Below, piece by piece: positions 54,321 to 61,780 of a stretch of 64,000 nucleotides of DNA. Within the stretch, counting starts at the first letter, position 1. Every line of letters begins with the position of its first letter. The notes beneath the pieces are model-generated. The model made no database searches. It saw only the letters and a program-made list of their open reading frames with translations, and was not told the origin of the DNA. Position numbers and translations under genes: made by a program. This DNA comes from Niastella populi (lineage in GTDB: Bacteria; Bacteroidota; Bacteroidia; Chitinophagales; Chitinophagaceae): NCBI RefSeq assembly GCF_002078015.1, contig NZ_LWBP01000045.1, forward strand, positions 1-64,000, in the 5' to 3' direction.

Positions 54321-54541
54321 GAGTTGAAAAGGTGATAGAGTTGATGGAGGTGATAGGGGGAGTTTAAAAGTTGATAAAGCTGATTGAGTTGATAAAGGGC
54401 AGGGAAAGTTGGTGCAAATTGACGAGTTATTTAAGTTGAAGAGTTGATATAGGTGCTTTTTCCTTAACCTGCGATTTGTCGCGAGGCAATGAAATTAGGT
54501 CCTCTATCAACTCTGTCAACTTTATCAACCCTATCAACTTA
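54321..54541. repeat. Dispersed word-repeat element, copy 2 (inverted relative to copy 1)
   Basis: GTTGATAAAG-like words fill 54321-54400 and their complement (CTATCAAC, CTTTATCAACC) fills 54502-54540. The core holds GCGATTTGTCGC (54471-54482), the exact reverse complement of the copy 1 core, with matching GGCAATGAA and AACCTGCGA flanks. The right edge abuts the stop codon of the OsmC-like gene, so the element lies between gene ends. Confidence 0.85.
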
Positions 54542-55222
54542 TAAACCAGCACCACCAGTAGCCGGAAGTTCAGTTGTAGAAGAACTATCATTCTTAAAAT
54601 AGGAAAGGGCGCCGGTAGGACACATATCAACCTGGGCCTTAATGGTTTCCGAATCGGCGCCGGTGATGGTTACCCAGGGTTTTGTTTTTAAGTTGAACAC
54701 CCCGGGCAGTTGCGTTACGCAGCGGCCGGAATGTTTGCACAATTCGGGTTTCCATACAACGGTGATATCGCCATTGGTATACTTCAGTTTTTTGTCTACA
54801 TCTTCATCGTGATATACATAACTTCTCACTTTCACCTTGCCTTCCAGCATTTTCGAAATGGGGCAATGTTCCGCGATCTCCAGCAACCTGTTCAGTTTTT
54901 CCGGTTCCAGTCCGGGCGGGAAAACGATATCGCGATCGATGAAGGTGGTTAAGGCATCTTCATTTTTTGTCTGGAAGAGGTTGGCATTGACTTTAATTTC
55001 AGGAATGTCCCAGCCTTTTCTTTCGATATACATCCGCAAGGTGATCAACGTGCAGGAGGCCAGCGATGATAATAACAATGTGAAGGGGTCGGGGCCAAGA
55101 TCCTTACCGCCGCTTTTCACCGGTTCGTCGGCAATGAATTCACCATTGCGCCATTCAATAACACATTTGTATTTTTCGGTACCAATGGAACCATGCACGG
55201 GTTCCTTTAATTTATATTGCAT
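54539..55222 (-). CDS. OsmC-family protein fused to a ferredoxin-like (Fer4_19) domain
   Basis: The 227-residue protein has an OsmC domain (residues about 1-140) with its two thiol cysteines in SLASCTLITL and IAEHCPISKM, expected to reduce organic hydroperoxides. The C-terminal part (about 145-210) matches the divergent 4Fe-4S mono-cluster domain of the YjdI/Fer4_19 type: WKPELCKHSGRC and VDMCPTGALSYF give the four cysteines. The fusion suggests electron delivery or redox sensing next to a peroxidase site. It diverges from the ankyrin gene across 163 bp. Confidence 0.85.
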   Translation of the reverse strand: MQYKLKEPVHGSIGTEKYKCVIEWRNGEFIADEPVKSGGKDLGPDPFTLLLSSLASCTLITLRMYIERKGWDIPEIKVNANLFQTKNEDALTTFIDRDIVFPPGLEPEKLNRLLEIAEHCPISKMLEGKVKVRSYVYHDEDVDKKLKYTNGDITVVWKPELCKHSGRCVTQLPGVFNLKTKPWVTITGADSETIKAQVDMCPTGALSYFKNDSSSTTELPATGGAGL

Positions 55223-55385
55223 GTGGTTACTTTTAGAGGTTTTCTAACCACTGCAAAGTCGTTAATTTTTATAAATACGAATAACAATTATTATCCCTTC
55301 ATACAAAATTCCCCGATCCGCGGGCATTCCCGATTGTTCAGGTCCCAATTGTTTTGTAGATTACTATACCAATTGTGTAACGTAA

Positions 55386-56219
55386 ATGAAACAGGCCCGG
55401 GTCATACTGGTTTACCTTTGTTTTCTGCTGCCGGCAGGTTGCGATCATTTCGATAGTGACGTTTTTGACGCAATTGCCAAAAACGATATCGGGAGCGTTG
55501 ATCATTTGCTGAGGAAGGGCATCGATATCAATCAAAAAGATGCGGAAGGCCGTACGCCGTTGTTCCTCGCCTCATCGCTGGGTGAAAAAGATATCGTGCA
55601 CCTGCTGGTCACGAACGGCGCTCATACCGAAGATAAGAACAGGTTTGGCGAAACGCCTTTGTCGATCGTTGCTACAAAAGGGTACAATGAAGTGGCCGAT
55701 ATCCTTATAGCAAACAAAGCCAATGTAAATGCAGTAAATATAGATAGCGTTACCCCCCTGATGTACGGCGCTACTTACGGTTTTGAGCATATTGTTTCCA
55801 TGTTGCTGAAACACAAGGCAACGGTAAATGCGCTTAGTAAGGAAAAGCTGAACCCGCTTGTTTATGCCTGTTTAAATAATCGTATCGAAGTGGCGCGGGC
55901 ATTGATCGCTCATAAGGCCGATGTGAATTTCAATATGCAGGATAATGAAACCATTCTGATGATGCTTAGTACCAAGGGGTTCGCTGAGCTGGCCAAACTC
56001 CTGATTGATAACGGTGCTTTTGTAAATGCCAAAACAACTTACCAGACTACCGCGTTAATGGCTGCCTGCCGCAACCGCCATACCAATGTGGTGAAAGTTT
56101 TGCTGGCTTCCAATGCCGACCCCGCCATTAAAGATGAGAATGGCGAAACAGCGCTCGATCATGCGAAACGGGCAGGAGCGGAGGAGATTGTTAAGTTATT
56201 GGAAGACGCAGGGAAATGA
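55386..56219 (+). CDS. Ankyrin-repeat lipoprotein
   Basis: The 277-residue protein has a lipoprotein signal ending LPAGC (about C19). About seven ankyrin repeats fill the remainder, for example DAEGRTPLFLASSLGEKDIV, RFGETPLSIVATKGYNEVAD and ENGETALDHAKRAGAEEIV. Ankyrin repeats mediate protein contacts; bacterial periplasmic members are often tied to catalase or stress defence. It diverges from the OsmC-ferredoxin gene, so an oxidative-stress link is possible but unproven. Confidence 0.85.
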   Translation: MKQARVILVYLCFLLPAGCDHFDSDVFDAIAKNDIGSVDHLLRKGIDINQKDAEGRTPLFLASSLGEKDIVHLLVTNGAHTEDKNRFGETPLSIVATKGYNEVADILIANKANVNAVNIDSVTPLMYGATYGFEHIVSMLLKHKATVNALSKEKLNPLVYACLNNRIEVARALIAHKADVNFNMQDNETILMMLSTKGFAELAKLLIDNGAFVNAKTTYQTTALMAACRNRHTNVVKVLLASNADPAIKDENGETALDHAKRAGAEEIVKLLEDAGK

Positions 56220-56236
56220 GAAAGGAAATACATGGG

Positions 56237-56424
56237 GAGTTGACTTGTTTACAAGTTGACAGGTTGACAAAGGTGATAGAGCTGATAGAGGGAAGGGAGA
56301 AAAACAACAGAATATTGAATATCGAATTTCCAGTGTCGAAGTGGAATATAAGCAGTGAACAAAACCTCGCTGCCTTTATGCCTCGTTGCCTTTATACCTT
56401 GTTGCCTCGTTGCCCTTTACTAAG
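56237..56424. repeat. Word repeats after the ankyrin gene
   Basis: Positions 56237-56293 repeat GTTGACA/GGTGATAGAG words like the arm of the 47119 element but without its core. Positions 56310-56340 carry AATATTGAATATCGAA words. Positions 56371-56424 repeat GCCTCGTTGCCTTTAT, the reverse complement of the family at 39396-39441. The frame that crosses the region has no gene-like features. Confidence 0.7.
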
Positions 56425-56478
56425 AAACCCCAAACCACAAGGGCCTGGGGTAATGATCCTGACTTCAATTTTTACCAA

Positions 56479-57375
56479 TTAATAGATCCGCGTAAACGAT
56501 CCTTTTCCGTTTCCAGAGGCGGTGCTTCCGGTGATCGTAATATGACCGGTATTTCCATTGCCATCATAACCCCAGGCTTTATTGTTGTTCGCTACGCAAT
56601 TCGTAACGGTATGCGGCACATTCTGGCCTGCGCTTCCCAGTTTAAATCCATTGCCATCGCCATTGCTTCCATATCCATGGTTGGTAGCGGTGCATTTGGT
56701 AATGGTAACTGAATATGGTTGTCCGTACAGGTCCCAGCCATCATCGGAATTATGATTGGCGGTGCAGCTTTCGAATTTGTTGCTGGCGCCGCCCGATAAT
56801 TTGCAGGCAAAACCATCGGCATTTTCACCGCCGTTGGCCGCATCGTAGTTTTCATTGCTTTTGCACGAAAGCACATAATTGTGGTGCGAACTGTTGTAGA
56901 TCTGAATACCGGAATCATCGTTACCGGTGGTAGTTACGTTATAAATATAGTTGTAACCGCCATGCTGTAAAACGAGGCCGCAATCAGGTGCATTCCTGAT
57001 GGTCATGTTGGTGATGTTCCAGTAGCTGCCATTGCATTTAACGCCCCAGCCCGAAGAAATGCCCGAGCAGTCGAGCGTACCGCCGGTAAAATTGATCTTT
57101 GAACCGGAAGTGCCGCTGTTCAGCAGTTGCAGGGTGCTGGTGAGCCTGATGGTACCACTGATGGTAATTATATCGCCGGCCTTTGCATTGGCGATAGCGG
57201 TTTTCAGTGCCGACTCGGTAGTAACAGTGGTGTTAACGGCATTGACAGTGGTTTGTGTGTTGGCTGACCTGGTAGGATCTCCTGTAGCGGAATCGGTGGG
57301 AGCTTGTTCGGTAACCTTTAAGCAACTGGCAAAAAGGATCACTAGCGCCGCCAGGGCGCTGATTTGTTTCTTCAT
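56479..57375 (-). CDS. Pectate-lyase-like right-handed beta-helix lipoprotein (PL9 type)
   Basis: The 298-residue protein has a lipoprotein signal ending LFASC (about C18) and a parallel beta-helix. The segment NADGFACKLSGG and the following NHNSDDGWDLYG match the PL9 pectate lyase core, where a Lys acts as the base and Asp residues hold calcium; the Lys and the Asp pair are present. PL9 enzymes cleave polygalacturonate and rhamnogalacturonan by beta-elimination. It could supply substrate to the GH105 of the PUL, though it lies 30 kb away. The protein is shorter than characterised PL9 enzymes. Confidence 0.78.
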   Translation of the reverse strand: MKKQISALAALVILFASCLKVTEQAPTDSATGDPTRSANTQTTVNAVNTTVTTESALKTAIANAKAGDIITISGTIRLTSTLQLLNSGTSGSKINFTGGTLDCSGISSGWGVKCNGSYWNITNMTIRNAPDCGLVLQHGGYNYIYNVTTTGNDDSGIQIYNSSHHNYVLSCKSNENYDAANGGENADGFACKLSGGASNKFESCTANHNSDDGWDLYGQPYSVTITKCTATNHGYGSNGDGNGFKLGSAGQNVPHTVTNCVANNNKAWGYDGNGNTGHITITGSTASGNGKGSFTRIY

Positions 57376-57420
57376 ACTTTAAGGCAATTTAATCGTTAAA
57401 AAAAAGGTTCTTACTAAATG

Positions 57421-57434
57421 TAGCACTTGTGCTA
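57421..57434. promoter_or_regulatory. Perfect palindrome TAGCAC-TT-GTGCTA upstream of the pectate lyase
   Basis: The 6-bp arms are exact complements. It lies 46 bp before the start of the leftward pectate-lyase-like gene, close to a near-match to the -7 box (TACATTTA on the minus strand), so it could be an operator. There is no other copy in the window that I noticed. Confidence 0.4.
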
Positions 57435-57554
57435 ATTAGTTAGAATCGTGTTTTAACAATAATTTGTGCAATCGATACCGGTAACGATTGCACACGAGGC
57501 GGGTGGCTGGTTGTAAATATTCCCCACCCGCCATTCGCTACTTTCCACTCGCCT

Positions 57555-58088
57555 TCAGAATTCCTTGCCATCGATATTGTATAAGTTATAGTCGGTCATG
57601 GGAGCATCGGTGAAACCCAGGCTTCGGCCAATGGTTATAACCTGGCCGCGGTGATAGGTGCTATGGTTGGCAAAATGCATGATGTATTCGAAGTTGCTGA
57701 AGTCGCACAGGAACCAGGGGCTTTCGATCATTGTTTTTTCCACCACCCGTTCATGGGTCATGGCATTTACAAAGCCGGCCAGTTCGCCGGAGGTTTTCAG
57801 CAATTCTTTAAAAACATCCTGCACCGTTCCGTTGAATTCATTATAGGTATTGGGTTCCTGTTTCCTGATGATGGAAAGCCAGTACCGCTCGGTTTGCCAA
57901 ATGTGCTGCAGGGTAAGTTTGATGCCCGGAAAGCTGCTGGGCACTTCCTTTTCAAACAGGGCGGCGGGTTTTGTTTTGAGCCAGTTTACCAGCGTGGTAT
58001 TGGCCCACAGATTATAATTCGCATAATTCTTCATTAAACCGGCAAGCGCGGTTTCTTTGTTGCCGGAAGTGATTGGTTGTGTTGTCAT
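57555..58088 (-). CDS. DinB-family protein
   Basis: The 177-residue protein has the four-helix DinB/YfiT fold: LMKNYANYNLWANTTLVNWL, LTLQHIWQTERYWLSII, and the metal motif HFANHSTYHRGQ, in which three histidines (one in LQHIW, two in the NHSTYH segment) bind a divalent metal. DinB-family proteins are metal-dependent thiol transferases or damage-inducible proteins of varied function. No signal peptide is present. It is probably monocistronic, with word repeats upstream. Confidence 0.87.
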   Translation of the reverse strand: MTTQPITSGNKETALAGLMKNYANYNLWANTTLVNWLKTKPAALFEKEVPSSFPGIKLTLQHIWQTERYWLSIIRKQEPNTYNEFNGTVQDVFKELLKTSGELAGFVNAMTHERVVEKTMIESPWFLCDFSNFEYIMHFANHSTYHRGQVITIGRSLGFTDAPMTDYNLYNIDGKEF

Positions 58089-58144
58089 GGTAGTTGTATA
58101 TATGATACAAAGAAAACTGGGGTTGGTGACAACGTTATGTCAGT

Positions 58145-58270
58145 AGATAATGTGATAATTTGATAATGTGATAATGGGATAATGGAATACACTTTAATTA
58201 GGGCAATGAGTAAGGGCCGGCAGCCTGAACCGGTAACTGGCAGCCGGTAACCGGAAACTGTTATCCGGTT
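58145..58270. repeat. Two word-repeat blocks before a secreted-protein gene
   Basis: Positions 58145-58187 repeat GTGATAAT/TTGATAAT words; positions 58216-58270 repeat CCGGTAACTGGCAG-type words. They fill the gap between divergent genes. No coding content is seen. Confidence 0.65.
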
Positions 58271-58324
58271 CCTTTTATAATCGAAAAATGTCCTTTATCT
58301 TGAGGGCTATTTATCCAGGTATCT

Positions 58325-59050
58325 ATGAGATCCATTTTATTATTACTGTTCGCCTTTTTTTGTTCTATTGGGAAAGGATTTTGTCAGGCCGGAGAAGGGC
58401 AGGCATTTGGGGAAGATATAAAGGAGTGGTTGAAGCCGGGTGAGCATAAGGTTGAGCTGATGGGCATCAAATCAACGACAAACCCCCGCGAAATGGAGCT
58501 TACCTCCAAAATAATGAAAGCCGCACAAAAGAATGCGGCCTGGATCCGCGATTCAATGGAAAAGGTTTCCGATTCTGCCATCATCTATGAAAAGTTCGGA
58601 TTAACCCGGGCCGAGTATTACGAGTATATAAACATGGATGATACGCAAAAAAAACAGGAGCTGGTTAAAACCGGCGATGAAAAGCTGGTAATAAAACGGA
58701 AAAAAAATACCCTCACATTCAAAGGCACCGGCCGCCTGAAAGCGCTTGATTCACTAAAGTTCAATGTGGTTTTAAATGAGCCCATTTACAATGGGAAAGA
58801 ACTTGAGTTCAGCAACAGGTCGGGCGCTGAAGACGATAAGAATCCTTTTAAAAGTCCCTGGACGGGCTATCATTATACCTACGAAGCGCTGGATGATATA
58901 GAGGCCGATATGGAACATTACTCAGCGACAACAATTACGTTTGATATCGGCAGGTTAAAAAGCGGCAAAAGCGTCATTATGTTCATGCTCATGAAAGTGA
59001 AAGATGGCAAACCGGTGCAAAGCGCCACGGCCATCTGCCTTTTTGAATAA
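58325..59050 (+). CDS. Uncharacterised secreted protein
   Basis: The 241-residue protein has a signal peptide of about 20 residues ending GFCQ. The mature part starts with a helical segment (residues about 50-110) with many charged residues, followed by a beta-rich half with the block LTFKGTGRLKALDSLKFNVVL and a C-terminal DIGRLKSGKSVIMFMLMKVKDG. I recognise no family. It is followed by 527 bp before the mannose-1-phosphate guanylyltransferase gene, so it is likely separate from the capsule operon. Confidence 0.65.
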   Translation: MRSILLLLFAFFCSIGKGFCQAGEGQAFGEDIKEWLKPGEHKVELMGIKSTTNPREMELTSKIMKAAQKNAAWIRDSMEKVSDSAIIYEKFGLTRAEYYEYINMDDTQKKQELVKTGDEKLVIKRKKNTLTFKGTGRLKALDSLKFNVVLNEPIYNGKELEFSNRSGAEDDKNPFKSPWTGYHYTYEALDDIEADMEHYSATTITFDIGRLKSGKSVIMFMLMKVKDGKPVQSATAICLFE

Positions 59051-59577
59051 GCCGTTAACAGAAACATAACAAACAAAAATAATATTCGGTACGCGTTCCT
59101 TCCACAACTAATTTGAAAGCAGTTTCCGGAAAATAATCAGTGTTTGAGTATTTATTTACCCAAACTAATGGGTGTTCGTTTAAGGAAATCGACATTTCTG
59201 CGGAAACTTCTTATTTAATATACTCCCCGGTTTTGTTGAAAACTTCTCTTGTATCCCTTGTCTGGCCCCGCCAAACATAGTGTGGTATTGTGTAAGGCGC
59301 AATATATGGCGTCAACTGCCTGCACCATATAAATTGTGGAAATTGGGTAATGGGCTTATGATTTGCATTAGCGCATGGGGTTCCATGCAAAAAATCCATT
59401 AGATCATGTAACAATTATAGGTTGGGGGATTATACTAAATGCAGTTTGAATAATAATTGTTGGCACGATCAGCTACAAGGTATTTAGAATTCCAATTAAT
59501 TAACGCATTGCTACTAACATTTCACAGGCATCAATAGTGTTTGTTAGGGTGCTTATTGCTGAAACAAAACAAAACGT
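59051..59577. other. 527-bp leader region of the exopolysaccharide operon
   Basis: No gene is recognised; a 67-codon frame on the minus strand has no gene-like features. The stretch is AT-rich and should hold the promoter of the guanylyltransferase gene. I found no exact TAnnTTTG box or strong hairpin. Confidence 0.45.
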
Positions 59578-60696
59578 ATGCAAAGATCAACTTATGTGGT
59601 AATTATGGCCGGGGGCATCGGTTCTCGCTTCTGGCCGGTGAGCAGAACAGATTATCCCAAACAATTCCTCGATATTTTGGGAACCGGGGAAACACTGATC
59701 CAGCAAACGTTCCGGCGTTTTGAAAAGTTAGCGCCATTGGAGAATATTTTTGTGGTTACTTCTACAGAGTATGTGGGAATAGTTGAAAAGCAATTGCCCA
59801 TGTTGCCGAAAGATAATATTTTAAGTGAACCTGAAAGAAGAAATACCGCGCCCTGTATAGCATATGCCTCATTCAAAATATTTCAGCAGGACGCCAATGC
59901 ATCTGTGATCGTTGCTCCTGCCGATCATCTCATACTCGATCAGGCTGAGTTTGAAAATGTGTGCACACAGGCGCTACAGTTCATAGATACCCGTGAAGCG
60001 TTGATTACATTGGGTATTAAACCTTCTTATGCAAATACCGGATACGGATACATTCAATTCAGTAAGGAAGCTACGGAGCCCGGCGTGCACAAGGTGACCA
60101 TGTTCACCGAGAAACCAGATGCAGAGCGGGCTGCAGCGTTCGTGAGTAGTGGGGAATATCTGTGGAATTCGGGAATTTTTGTGTGGAAGGCGCGATCGAT
60201 CATAAGTTCAATTGAAAAATTTAACCCGGGTCTGTATCAATTATTTAAAGAAAAAAATAGCTGGCTTGGAACAAGTTTTGAGAGATTAATGATCGCAGAT
60301 ATCTATGCCGTGTGTGAAAATGTATCGATCGATATTGCAGTTATGGAAAAGGCCGATAATGTATATATAATTCCTGCATCGTTCAGGTGGAGTGATCTGG
60401 GAACCTGGAACAGCGTCTGGGAGAACATGGGGAAAGACACGCTTAACAATGCGGTAGCAGGAAATGGAGTAGTAGTGATAGATACAACGCAATGTGTTGT
60501 GCATGCTTCAGATGAAAAGCTGGTGGTTTTACAGGGGTTACAGAATTATATTGTGGTTGACACAAGTGATGTACTGCTGATATGTCAGAAGGAAAAGGAA
60601 CAGGATATAAAAACCTATGTGAGTGAAGTGAAAAAATTAAAAGGCGAACGGTACTTATATTCTGTTAACAACTCCTTAAAGCGGAATACCGCATAG
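59578..60696 (+). CDS. manC: Mannose-1-phosphate guanylyltransferase
   Basis: The 372-residue protein begins with the nucleotidyltransferase signature MAGGIGSRFWPVSRTDYPKQ (residues 10-29). Further family blocks are LSEPERRNTAPCIAYASF, VIVAPADHLI, TLGIKPSYANTGYGYIQF, FTEKPDAE and YLWNSGIFVWKA, with ASFRWSDLGTWNS near the C-terminus. It lacks the C-terminal isomerase domain of bifunctional ManC/AlgA proteins, so it only makes GDP-mannose from mannose-1-phosphate and GTP. GDP-mannose feeds exopolysaccharide synthesis. It stands at the head of the export genes. Confidence 0.93.
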   Translation: MQRSTYVVIMAGGIGSRFWPVSRTDYPKQFLDILGTGETLIQQTFRRFEKLAPLENIFVVTSTEYVGIVEKQLPMLPKDNILSEPERRNTAPCIAYASFKIFQQDANASVIVAPADHLILDQAEFENVCTQALQFIDTREALITLGIKPSYANTGYGYIQFSKEATEPGVHKVTMFTEKPDAERAAAFVSSGEYLWNSGIFVWKARSIISSIEKFNPGLYQLFKEKNSWLGTSFERLMIADIYAVCENVSIDIAVMEKADNVYIIPASFRWSDLGTWNSVWENMGKDTLNNAVAGNGVVVIDTTQCVVHASDEKLVVLQGLQNYIVVDTSDVLLICQKEKEQDIKTYVSEVKKLKGERYLYSVNNSLKRNTA

Positions 60697-60954
60697 GTTA
60701 AAAATGATTGTTAGGTAATATATGTTTTGTTACTGAGAATCATTGAACAACAAAGAAGTAAGCGGACTTGTAACAGAAAAATAATTTTATGATCTGGCAT
60801 TTAGTGCAAGCTTTTTGATAATAGAACCCCAAACCTTAACGATCCTGTGCTTGCTTATTAAAAACACCTCATTACCCCTGGTTACACCTGATTGAACGGA
60901 TATGGTTATATCCTGTAGCGTAAAACTGCCAGCAGGCAAAAAATAATATCAAAT

Positions 60955-61770
60955 ATGGGTTATAGGAAATCTATGGCGCGTCACCAATGGGGGCAGTCAA
61001 TAAAATACTTTATTGTTCTGATTGTACTGTTCTCATGCGTGTCGTGTGTGAATACAAAAAAGGCTACATATTTCTCAGATCAGCGAAACGGCTCTTTTGA
61101 GGCGCCCGCTGTTCCCAAATTGCTTATTCAAACAAATGATCTGCTCAGCATTTCAGTGAGCAGTCTGAACCCCGAAGCATCTGCGGTATTCAATCAGGCC
61201 AATAATAATAACAGCGCTTCTGCCAACAATACCACTTCAACCACCACGACAGCCTCAGGCTTTCTGGTAGATGGGGATGGTAATATACAATATCCCTTCC
61301 TCGGAAAGGTAAAAGCGGCAGGGTTAACAAAAGAGGAATTGAAAGACAACCTTACCAAAGCGCTGGTAGATAAAAAATTACTGGTTGATCCCATTCTTAC
61401 GGTTCGTTACCTCAATTTTAAAGTAACCGTGTTGGGCGAAGTGGCGCATCCTACGGTGGTCACAGTTCCCAGTGAACGAATATCCCTGCTGGAGGCGATT
61501 GGGCTGGCGGGAGATCTTACCATTTATGCCCAACGTGATAACGTACTGGTGATCCGTGATGAAGACGGCAAGAAGGTAACACAACGGTTAAATCTCAATT
61601 CAACGGAACTTTTTACGTCTCCATATTTCTATTTAAAGTCGAACGACGTAGTATATGTGGAACCAAATAAATCGAAGGTGGCCAGCACGGGTCGTTCCCA
61701 AACGTGGCTGCCGATTTTATTCAGTGCATTATCGCTCGGCGTAATTGTAGCAGATCGTTTAACAAGATAA
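60955..61770 (+). CDS. Polysaccharide export lipoprotein (Wza type)
   Basis: The 271-residue protein has a lipoprotein signal ending SCVSC (about C31); an ATG at 60973 is an alternative start. It has the Poly_export domain (LIQTNDLLSISVSSLNPEAS, then GFLVDGDGNIQYPFLGKVKA) and a SLBB domain (VTVLGEVAHPTVVTVPSERI, then LLEAIGLAGDL). A C-terminal hydrophobic helix (LPILFSALSLGVIVAD) is typical of Bacteroidota Wza-like proteins. A Ser/Asn/Thr-rich stretch near residues 80-100 is unusual. It forms the outer-membrane export channel that works with the Wzc-type protein encoded 11 bp downstream. Confidence 0.9.
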   Translation: MGYRKSMARHQWGQSIKYFIVLIVLFSCVSCVNTKKATYFSDQRNGSFEAPAVPKLLIQTNDLLSISVSSLNPEASAVFNQANNNNSASANNTTSTTTTASGFLVDGDGNIQYPFLGKVKAAGLTKEELKDNLTKALVDKKLLVDPILTVRYLNFKVTVLGEVAHPTVVTVPSERISLLEAIGLAGDLTIYAQRDNVLVIRDEDGKKVTQRLNLNSTELFTSPYFYLKSNDVVYVEPNKSKVASTGRSQTWLPILFSALSLGVIVADRLTR

Positions 61771-61780
61771 AAAATATTTT

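Noticed and set aside
56216-56482. An 88-codon frame after the ankyrin gene
   Set aside because: It overlaps three word-repeat blocks and has no gene-like composition.
59211-59414. A 67-codon frame in the leader of the exopolysaccharide operon
   Set aside because: It has no signal, motif or start context; it is likely chance in AT-rich sequence.
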